A stretch of DNA of 6,075 nucleotides from Eubacterium sp. Its GTDB lineage: Bacteria > Bacillota > Clostridia > Lachnospirales > CAG-274. Every line of letters starts with the position of its first letter. Positions within the stretch are counted from its first letter, which is position 1. This document shows positions 1-3,892 of this stretch, piece by piece. The notes beneath the pieces were generated by a model. The model was not told where the DNA came from. It saw only the letters and a list, made by a program, of their open reading frames with translations, and made no database searches. Where the stretch lies: assembly GCA_020859645.1 (NCBI GenBank), contig JAJBVU010000036.1, positions 1 through 6,075 on the forward strand, given 5' to 3'. The position numbers and the translations under genes were made by a program.

Positions 1-55
1 TTTTTCTCAACAACAGCTGTCTATGATTAACGCACAAATTAATTAAAATTTTAAC

Positions 56-84
56 TGGACTTTTTGCTTTGAAATAGGTATAAT
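56..84 (+). promoter_or_regulatory. Sigma-A type promoter of the yqeG-aro operon
   Basis: A perfect -10 box TATAAT lies at 79-84. A 4/6 -35 box TGGACT lies at 56-61, separated from it by an ideal 17 bp. The predicted transcription start is near 91, which is downstream of the ATG at 89. This supports ATG 119 as the start of the first gene. The first 55 bases of the window are AT-rich and show no gene I can support. Confidence 0.6.
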
Positions 85-118
85 AAATATGATAATTTTT
101 GTTAAGGAAAAAAACACT

Positions 119-634
119 ATGCTTAATTTATTATATCCCAAAGAATATTTGGAGGACATAAAGGATATTGACCCCAAGAAGCTTAAAGCCTTGGGGATAG
201 ATGCCGTTATATTCGATATAGACAACACCCTTGTTCCCTATTTTATAAAAACCCCTACGGAAAAGGTGCTTAAGCTTTTTAAAAGGCTTGAAGGGGCAGG
301 GCTTAAAATAACAGTGCTTTCAAACAGTAAGCCCCAACGGTCGGAAGCTTTTCTGTCAGGGCTTAACATACCCTTTGAAGCAAGGGCGAAAAAACCCCTT
401 TCGAAAGGGCTTAAAATACTTTTAAAGAAAACAGGCTTAAAGCCGTCTCAGTGCGCAATAGTGGGGGATCAGATTTTCACGGACGTGCTTTTGGGGAATT
501 TAAACGGAGTTTATTCAATTTTAGTTAAACAGGCGGATAAAAAAGACGAGCTTATAACCGCCGTTAAGAGACCCCTTGAAAAAATCGTGCTTTTCTTTTA
601 CGGGAGAAGTCTTAGGAGAGAGAAAAAATGCTGA
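119..634 (+). CDS. yqeG: YqeG-family HAD-superfamily (subfamily IIIA) phosphatase
   Basis: A 171-residue cytosolic protein of the YqeG family, close to the usual family length of about 170. The HAD catalytic signature is DIDNT at residues 33-37, with nucleophile Asp33 and acid/base Asp35. Motif II is TVLSNS and the Mg-binding motif IV is VGDQIFTDVLLGN. The opening MLNLLYPKEYLEDI matches the typical YqeG start. ATG 119 is preferred over the in-frame ATG at 89 because AAGGA at 104-108 sits 10 nt upstream of it and the predicted transcription start (about 91) falls after ATG 89. The gene overlaps aroE by 7 nt, so they are probably translationally coupled. In Bacillus subtilis yqeG heads an operon with yqeH and aroE; yqeH is missing here. 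The family is related to phosphatidylglycerophosphate phosphatases, but the physiological substrate in Firmicutes is not settled and I do not assign one. Confidence 0.9.
   Translation: MLNLLYPKEYLEDIKDIDPKKLKALGIDAVIFDIDNTLVPYFIKTPTEKVLKLFKRLEGAGLKITVLSNSKPQRSEAFLSGLNIPFEARAKKPLSKGLKILLKKTGLKPSQCAIVGDQIFTDVLLGNLNGVYSILVKQADKKDELITAVKRPLEKIVLFFYGRSLRREKKC
614..618 (+). promoter_or_regulatory. Ribosome binding site of aroE
   Basis: AGGAG at 614-618 lies 9 nt before the ATG at 628, inside the last codons of yqeG. It fixes the aroE start and supports translational coupling with yqeG, whose stop codon overlaps the aroE start. Confidence 0.7.
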
Positions 635-1584
635 ATGTTCAAATTAAGGGAGATACCCGAGTTTACGGCGTAATAGGCGACCCCATAGCCCACACATTCT
701 CGCCGGAAATACATAATTCCGTTTTTAAGGCTTTGGGCGAAAACGCAGTTTATATACCCCTTCACGTTAAGCCGGAAAATCTTTCGGCAGCGGTTAAGGG
801 GGCGGCAGCTTTGGGCTTTAAGGGCTTAAATGTAACCCTTCCCCATAAAATAAATATAATACCTCATTTAACCTCTTTGGACAGCGAAGCCGCCCTAATC
901 GGCGCAGTGAATACAGTCCGCTTTTCAGAGGGTGAAATTAAAGGCTATAACACCGATATAATCGGCGTGGAATATACCTTTAAAACAAGAGGTTTAAGCC
1001 TTAAAGGGCGAACCTGTCTGCTTTTGGGGGCAGGGGGAGCCGCAGACGCCGTTTTGTGCGCTTTGCTTAAGGCTGAGGCAAAAAAAATTTATATAGCCAA
1101 CCGAACGGAGGAAAAGGCTCAGGCTTTAAAGGAGCGGCTCAGCCCTCACTTTAACAGTGAAATCGCTGCCTTAAGCCTTTCATCCGCCGCTGAACTAAAA
1201 GGAGTTGATACCGTACTTAACACCACCACACTGGGCTTTGAGGGAAAAACTGATCTGACCCCTCTGCCGAACGCCTGTTTTAAAAGGAATGACGTTGATA
1301 TCTGCTTCGACGCAATTTATACCCCGTGGCAGACACGGCTTTTAAAGGAAGCGGAGGAAGCAGGGGCAAGCTGCATAAACGGCTTTGATATGCTGATTTT
1401 TCAAGGCGCAGCTTCGGAAGAAATCTGGCAAGACAGAAAATTTGACTATGAATTTTTAAAGTCCTTAAATTCAGAACTTAAAGAGCATTATAAAAAAGTG
1501 AAAGGAATAGAAAAATTAACAAAATTTACACAGAAAAAAACATTATCTTTATTGGCTTTATGGGCAGCGGAAAAACAACCATAG
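628..1584 (+). CDS. aroE: Shikimate dehydrogenase (NADP+)
   Basis: Catalyses NADPH-dependent reduction of 3-dehydroshikimate to shikimate in the cytosol. Landmarks: an N-terminal substrate domain with IGDPIAHTFSPEIHN (residues 16-30, the usual first HSxS serine being Thr23), NVTLPHK with catalytic Lys74, GAVNT at 92-96, and YNTD with catalytic Asp110. The NADP domain has the glycine-rich loop GAGGAA at 134-139, the NADP-specific NRT at 158-160, and NTTTLGF. The C-terminus has DAIYTP and NGFDMLIFQG with Gln259. Stand-alone AroE is usually about 270-290 residues; this ORF is 318. The last roughly 15 residues (from TLSLLALWAAEKQP) are simply the out-of-frame reading of the kinase P-loop codons. 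The homologous part therefore ends near residue 285-300, and the rest is either a linker into the kinase by a -1 shift at 1534-1540 or an accidental tail. Function is certain; the C-terminal end is not. Confidence 0.95.
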   Translation: MLNVQIKGDTRVYGVIGDPIAHTFSPEIHNSVFKALGENAVYIPLHVKPENLSAAVKGAAALGFKGLNVTLPHKINIIPHLTSLDSEAALIGAVNTVRFSEGEIKGYNTDIIGVEYTFKTRGLSLKGRTCLLLGAGGAADAVLCALLKAEAKKIYIANRTEEKAQALKERLSPHFNSEIAALSLSSAAELKGVDTVLNTTTLGFEGKTDLTPLPNACFKRNDVDICFDAIYTPWQTRLLKEAEEAGASCINGFDMLIFQGAASEEIWQDRKFDYEFLKSLNSELKEHYKKVKGIEKLTKFTQKKTLSLLALWAAEKQP

Positions 1585-2513
1585 GCAGAAAGCTGGCGAT
1601 GATTTTAAAGAGAAAATTTATTGATATGGATATGCAGATTCAGGATTTTTACCATATGTCAATAAACGATATGTTTAAGGAATACGGAGAGGAATTTTTC
1701 AGAGAGCAGGAAGCAAGTCTCTGCAATAATTTGGGCAGAGCCTATAAAAAGGTTATCGCCACAGGGGGCGGAGTAGTTTTAAAGCCCGAAAATATTGAAA
1801 ATCTTAAGAAAAACGGCATAATAATTTATCTTAAAAGCACTCCCGAAAGCATTTATGAGAACACTAAGTTTGACAAAAACCGTCCCTTGCTTGAGGTGGA
1901 CGATAAAATAGGTGAAATAACAAGACTTATGGAGCAGAGAGCGGATCTTTACGAAAACAGCGCCGACCTTGTTGTTGATGTTTCGGAGAGAAATGTTGAC
2001 CGCTGTGTTCAAAACGTAATCGACTCCATAACCGAATATTTAAACGATTCGGAAGACACAAGACAGACAGGCTCCAAAAAGGTCAGAATTATAAACGGTC
2101 CCAACATTAACTTTACGGGGCTCAGAGAAAGGTCTGTTTACGGAAATTTGAATTACAGCCAAATTATGGATAAGGCTAAGGAAAAAGCCGCCGAGCTTGG
2201 CTATGACATAGAGATTTTTCAGTCTAACCACGAGGGTGAAATTATAGATTATATTCAAAAATGCTACTATGAAAAGGTTGACGGCGTTGTTATAAACCCC
2301 GGTGCATTCACTCACTATAGCTTCGCTATTCGTGACGCAATTGCATCGGTGAGCCAGATTCCCTTTGTTGAGGTGCATATGTCCAATATTCATAAGCGTG
2401 AAGAGTTCCGCCATACGTCCGTTACCGCTCCCGTCTGCGCAGGGCAGATGTGCGGCTTCGGCTCCCTCGGCTATGAGCTGGGCCTTATAGCACTTAAATC
2501 CCTTATGGTTTGA
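1515..2513 (+). CDS. aroK-aroQ: Bifunctional shikimate kinase / type II 3-dehydroquinate dehydratase fusion
   Basis: One ORF carries two shikimate-pathway enzymes. Numbering runs from the ATG at 1560. The kinase spans about residues 1-160: Walker A GFMGSGKTT (its GF encoded before 1560), IDMD at 21-24, FFREQE at 46-51 with shikimate-binding Arg48, GGG at 69-71, RPLL at 108-111 and R127-Y131 of the lid/adenine region. After a short polar linker (about 161-173) comes a complete type II dehydroquinase: NGPNINFTGLRERSVYG at 179-195 with catalytic Arg189 and Tyr194, QSNHEGE at 221-227, INPGAFTHYS at 245-254 with Asn246, and VEVHMSNIHKREEFR at 270-284 with His273. Codons 1539-1559 encode NIIFIGF, the conserved first beta strand, so ATG 1560 is too late. 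The frame is open from 1494 but contains no ATG/GTG/TTG. I place the start provisionally at ATT 1515, which has AAGGA at 1502-1506 and 8 nt spacing. A -1 shift out of aroE or a base indel would also explain the junction. The start is uncertain; the activities are well supported. Confidence 0.9.
   Translation: MNKIYTEKNIIFIGFMGSGKTTIGRKLAMILKRKFIDMDMQIQDFYHMSINDMFKEYGEEFFREQEASLCNNLGRAYKKVIATGGGVVLKPENIENLKKNGIIIYLKSTPESIYENTKFDKNRPLLEVDDKIGEITRLMEQRADLYENSADLVVDVSERNVDRCVQNVIDSITEYLNDSEDTRQTGSKKVRIINGPNINFTGLRERSVYGNLNYSQIMDKAKEKAAELGYDIEIFQSNHEGEIIDYIQKCYYEKVDGVVINPGAFTHYSFAIRDAIASVSQIPFVEVHMSNIHKREEFRHTSVTAPVCAGQMCGFGSLGYELGLIALKSLMV
1534..1540 (+). other. A7 run at the aroE/aroK frame junction (possible -1 slippage site)
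   Basis: Seven A's occupy 1534-1540, read as AAA AAA A in the aroE frame. The kinase frame is -1 relative to aroE. A ribosome slipping back one base on the second AAA would continue into AAC ATT ATC and the kinase P-loop, giving an AroE-AroK-AroQ fusion with no residue lost. No strong downstream stem is visible; only a weak GCTTT/AAAGC pairing (1555-1559 with 1589-1593) was found. The SD-like AAGGA at 1502-1506 is farther upstream than usual for a frameshift stimulator. Confidence 0.35.
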
Positions 2514-2539
2514 AAATAAAAAATAACAGCAGCAAATAA

Positions 2540-2573
2540 GAGCCCGGTTCTAATGGATTTGGGCTCATTTTTT
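2540..2573 (+). terminator. Rho-independent terminator of the yqeG-aro operon
   Basis: GAGCCC at 2540-2545 pairs with GGGCTC at 2561-2566 around a 15-nt loop, followed by A and six T's at 2568-2573. It lies 26 nt after the aroK-aroQ stop and just before the next promoter. The stem is short, so termination may be incomplete. Confidence 0.7.
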
Positions 2574-2578
2574 GTTTA

Positions 2579-2607
2579 TTGACACAATTTGACAGATGTG
2601 CTATACT
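2579..2607 (+). promoter_or_regulatory. Strong extended -10 promoter of the small-peptide transcript
   Basis: A perfect TTGACA lies at 2579-2584, followed by 17 bp and then TATACT at 2602-2607. A TG at 2599-2600 makes this an extended -10. A second TTGACA at 2589-2594 is too close to the -10 box to serve as its -35. The predicted transcription start is near 2614. This is the best-matching promoter on the plus strand of the window. Confidence 0.8.
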
Positions 2608-2613
2608 TATTGC

Positions 2614-2768
2614 AAGGACTTTTTAAAAGTTCCAATAAGGCTGTTATTGTCTTTGTGACAAAGTCTTGTCGCAAAAGGGAATGTGACGGTTAGTTCTTCT
2701 CACCTGTTCCTCGGTGTAATCGGAGGTGTCCTTTGGAGACATAATTCACTGCGGAAGGAGGTGTTGTT
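2614..2768 (+). promoter_or_regulatory. Highly structured 5' leader of the small-peptide mRNA
   Basis: About 155 nt separate the predicted transcription start from the peptide ATG. Three hairpins follow one another from the 5' end: 2616-2633 (7 bp, one bulge), 2633-2649 (CAATAA/TTATTG) and 2652-2675 (10 bp, loop AGTC). Next come an anti-SD-like CTCACCT at 2699-2705 and two copies of GGAGGTGT, at 2722-2729 and 2757-2764; the second is part of the real Shine-Dalgarno. CACCT at 2701-2705 can pair with AGGTG at 2724-2728, with AGGTG at 2759-2763 (hiding the SD), or with the 3' region at 2906-2910. This is what an mRNA with regulated folding looks like. I do not recognise a known riboswitch or T-box here. 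Confidence 0.55.
2755..2763 (+). promoter_or_regulatory. Near-perfect Shine-Dalgarno of the small ORF
   Basis: AAGGAGGTG at 2755-2763 is a full-length match to the 16S rRNA 3' end, with its GGAGG core 7 nt before the ATG at 2769. It is the strongest ribosome binding site in the window and is the main argument that the 43-codon ORF is translated. Confidence 0.8.
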
Positions 2769-2900
2769 ATGATAGAAATTATTTATGACGTTAATGTATT
2801 AATTATATTAATACTTATTATCGTTATAAGAATCGTTAAACATATCGTAACAAAAAAGATAACCGCTCAGATTTCGAAGCCTAACGGTTATCTCATATAA
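2769..2900 (+). CDS. Small hydrophobic membrane peptide, candidate type I toxin
   Basis: A 43-residue ORF running from ATG 2769 to TAA 2898-2900. The N-terminus is short and acidic/polar (MIEIIYDVN). Residues 10-20 (VLIILILIIVI) form the core of a single likely membrane helix. The tail is basic, with Arg21, Lys24, His25, Lys29 and Lys30. There is no signal peptidase site and no cysteine. Size, one hydrophobic helix and a positively charged tail resemble type I toxin peptides of Firmicutes (TxpA, BsrG, Fst), but I see no clear sequence match to a named family. The surroundings strengthen the case: its own strong promoter, a long folded leader, a near-perfect SD, leader/3'-region complementarity and a convergent antisense RNA gene. 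Toxicity is inference. It could instead be a small membrane regulator, for example one linked to the neighbouring spoIIR. Confidence 0.65.
   Translation: MIEIIYDVNVLIILILIIVIRIVKHIVTKKITAQISKPNGYLI
2852..2893 (-). terminator. Intrinsic terminator of the antisense RNA
   Basis: Read on the minus strand, AGATAACCG (2893-2885) pairs perfectly with CGGTTATCT (2865-2857) across a 19-nt loop, and is followed at once by a run of T's ending at 2852. It lies inside the coding sequence of the small peptide. On the plus strand the hairpin has no T-run, so it is directional. Confidence 0.7.
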
Positions 2901-2905
2901 TTCAT

Positions 2906-2926
2906 AGGTGAGGAGTAACTAATCCG
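2906..2926 (+). promoter_or_regulatory. 3' region complementary to the 5' leader (long-range mRNA pairing)
   Basis: Starting 6 nt after the peptide stop codon, 2906-2926 can pair with 2687-2705: AGGTGAG with CTCACCT, GAG with CTT (one G-U pair), AACTAA with TTAGTT, and CCG with CGG. That is about 19 base pairs with single bulges at 2916 and 2923. Pairing would close the mRNA on itself and remove the anti-SD-like CACCT from competing partners. Confidence 0.6.
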
Positions 2927-2982
2927 GGCTGCTGAAATTTTTCGCTGAAAAATTTTCATTGCCCGTCCCGAATTCTTTCGGG
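2925..2982. other. Two adjacent hairpins in the sense/antisense overlap
   Basis: First hairpin: CGGGC (2925-2929) with GCCCG (2961-2965), then TGAAATTTTTC (2933-2943) with 2947-2958 around loop GCT, with one bulge. Second hairpin: CCCGAA (2967-2972) with TTCGGG (2977-2982), loop TTCT. On the plus strand the second is followed, after a pyrimidine-rich stretch, by TTTT at 2997-3000. This is the best but weak candidate for the end of the peptide mRNA. Each structure forms on either strand. Confidence 0.5.
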
Positions 2983-3008
2983 TTCCGGTTGCTCCCTTTT
3001 GTGTTTTA

Positions 3009-3037
3009 ATAATAACACACAATTTTAATTCTGTCAA
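3009..3037 (-). promoter_or_regulatory. Strong extended -10 promoter of the antisense RNA
   Basis: Read on the minus strand, TTGACA (3037-3032) is followed by exactly 17 bp and then TATTAT (3014-3009). A TG one base before the -10 box (3017-3016) makes it an extended -10. The predicted start is near 3002, firing convergently into the small-peptide gene. Confidence 0.75.
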
Positions 3038-3070
3038 CTTCAAATTCAAATGTTTGGATGACCGAGAAGT

Positions 3071-3123
3071 TTGACTATTCAGCTGATTGTGATGTATAAA
3101 ATGAAAATACTCTGTCAATATTG
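3071..3123 (+). promoter_or_regulatory. Promoter region of spoIIR: sigma-F-like, overlapping a possible sigma-A site
   Basis: GTATA at 3094-3098, a 15-bp spacer and GTCAATATTG at 3114-3123 fit the forespore sigma-F/G pattern (about GTATA, then GGnnAnAnTw) except at the second and last positions. This is the class expected for spoIIR from Bacillus biology. Overlapping it, TTGACT (3071-3076), 18 bp and TATAAA (3095-3100) would also pass as a vegetative promoter, so the assignment is not exclusive. Confidence 0.5.
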
Positions 3124-3148
3124 TTTTTATAGTAAAAAGACAATAAAC

Positions 3149-3154
3149 GGGGTG
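3149..3154 (+). promoter_or_regulatory. Ribosome binding site of spoIIR
   Basis: GGGGTG at 3149-3154 lies 7 nt before the ATG at 3162 and fixes this start, from which the protein begins with a short basic stretch followed by the membrane segment. Confidence 0.65.
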
Positions 3155-3161
3155 TTTTATA

Positions 3162-3797
3162 ATGAAAAAGATTAATTATAGATTTAAACGCAGTTTATTT
3201 ACAGTACTTGTTTCGGCGGTTTTGGGGTTGGGGCTGTTTTTAACCCTGACCTTAGCCGGAGAAGCCTATTCTGACAGAATTATGAAAAATATAACCTCAG
3301 AGGTTTTCCGCTTTCACATTCTTGCAGACAGCGACACTGAAGAAGCCCAAGCCCTAAAAATAGCCTTGCGTGACGAAATTTTGGAAAAATACGAACCCTT
3401 TTTAACCTCGTCCCGGTCAAAAGCCGAAACAGCCGCCTTTTTTGAAGAGCGAATCGATGAAATAGAAAAACTTTCGGAAGAATTTTTAGCCAAAAAGGGT
3501 TCGCCCGGCAGTGTTAAAGCAGAAGTCACGAAAAGTTATTTTCCCGTAAGACGCTACGGCGAAGCGGCTCTTCCTGCCGGCACTTATGACTGCCTTAAAA
3601 TTACTATAGGCAAGGGTCAGGGGCATAACTGGTGGTGCGTAATGTTTCCGCCCCTGTGCTATACATCGGGAACCTATGAGGAAATCAAGGAAAAAGGTCT
3701 GTCAGATGAAACTGCCGAAATAATAACGGCTGAAAGCCCCTCCGCCTCAGCCGAAATTAAAATTAAATTTAAAATTTTTGAGTTGTTTAATAAGTAG
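3162..3797 (+). CDS. spoIIR: Stage II sporulation protein R
   Basis: SpoIIR is made in the forespore and exported to the intermembrane space. There it activates the membrane protease SpoIIGA, which cleaves pro-sigma-E in the mother cell. The 211-residue product starts with a basic MKKINYRFKRS and a hydrophobic segment (about 12-32) serving as signal peptide or anchor. The family hallmarks follow: FRFHILADSD at 49-58, LKIALRDEIL at 65-74, YFPVRRYGEAALPAG at 126-140, and the diagnostic GQGHNWWCVMFPPLC at 152-166 (Cys159, Cys166). Between them, about residues 85-113 are rich in Glu/Lys and probably helical. Length is ordinary for the family, and the polar tail after about residue 170 is less conserved. 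The gene is monocistronic, with its own promoter and terminator. It is the direct evidence that the organism belongs to an endospore-forming lineage. Confidence 0.95.
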   Translation: MKKINYRFKRSLFTVLVSAVLGLGLFLTLTLAGEAYSDRIMKNITSEVFRFHILADSDTEEAQALKIALRDEILEKYEPFLTSSRSKAETAAFFEERIDEIEKLSEEFLAKKGSPGSVKAEVTKSYFPVRRYGEAALPAGTYDCLKITIGKGQGHNWWCVMFPPLCYTSGTYEEIKEKGLSDETAEIITAESPSASAEIKIKFKIFELFNK

Positions 3798-3828
3798 GGT
3801 GCTAAGCTATTAATTAGCGTACCAATGG

Positions 3829-3883
3829 AACGCACCTCTCCGTCGCACTTCGTGCGCCACCTCCCCTCAAGGGGAGGCTTTTT
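3829..3883 (+). repeat. Probable dispersed REP-like palindromic element
   Basis: Two GC-rich hairpins stand back to back: CGCAC/GTGCG (3844-3848 with 3852-3856, loop TTC) and CCTCCCC/GGGGAGG (3860-3866 with 3871-3877, loop TCAA). They are introduced by a CGCACCTCTCCG stretch. The composition differs sharply from the surrounding AT-rich DNA. From memory, elements with this CACCTCTCCG...CCACCTCCCCTC...GGGGAGGC layout recur many times in intergenic regions of gut Clostridia. Only one copy is in this window, so the repeat status is inference. Confidence 0.45.
3860..3883 (+). terminator. Strong terminator after spoIIR
   Basis: A perfect 7-bp GC-rich stem, CCTCCCC (3860-3866) and GGGGAGG (3871-3877) with loop TCAA, is followed by C and five T's (3879-3883). 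It separates spoIIR from the convergent esterase gene, whose stop lies 10 bases beyond. For the minus strand the same hairpin has no T-run on its exit side. Confidence 0.85.
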
Positions 3884-3892
3884 GCGTCCTCA

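Larger units (their letters stand above)
2852..3002 (-). ncRNA. Putative cis-antisense RNA (candidate type I antitoxin)
   Basis: A minus-strand transcript is predicted from a start near 3002 to a terminator ending at 2852, about 150 nt. It has a consensus promoter and an intrinsic terminator and contains no convincing ORF. It overlaps the last 49 nt of the 43-residue peptide gene and its whole proximal 3' untranslated region, so it would form a long perfect duplex with the peptide mRNA. Overlap at the 3' end is the arrangement of Bacillus subtilis txpA/RatA and bsrG/SR4. The RNA contains a near copy of leader segment 2687-2705 and would therefore compete for the mRNA's own long-range pairing. 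Internal structure includes the 2925-2965 and 2967-2982 hairpins. Expression is inferred from signals only. Confidence 0.6.

Noticed and set aside
89..118. ATG 89 as the start of YqeG
   Set aside because: The predicted transcription start is near 91 and no ribosome binding site precedes ATG 89, whereas ATG 119 has AAGGA at good spacing and gives the family's usual N-terminus.
1779..2012. Minus-strand ORF inside the shikimate kinase region
   Set aside because: It lies fully opposite a well-supported enzyme domain, has no ribosome binding site I can see and shows no recognisable protein feature.
2040..2414. Minus-strand ORF opposite the dehydroquinase domain
   Set aside because: It is complementary to conserved catalytic codons of aroQ; composition and lack of motifs mark it as a shadow.
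2614..2768. T-box, riboswitch or other known cis-regulatory RNA in the leader
   Set aside because: I found no T-box motif, no terminator/antiterminator pair before the ORF, and no riboswitch core I recognise. The pairing with the 3' region explains the structure better.
2888..3118. Minus-strand 76-codon ORF
   Set aside because: It has no Shine-Dalgarno, starts upstream of the antisense promoter so the predicted RNA could not encode it whole, and its sequence is low-complexity and charged. The promoter and terminator signals here argue for a non-coding antisense RNA.
3314..3529. Minus-strand ORF opposite spoIIR
   Set aside because: Shadow of a well-recognised gene; Ser/Lys-rich with no motif.
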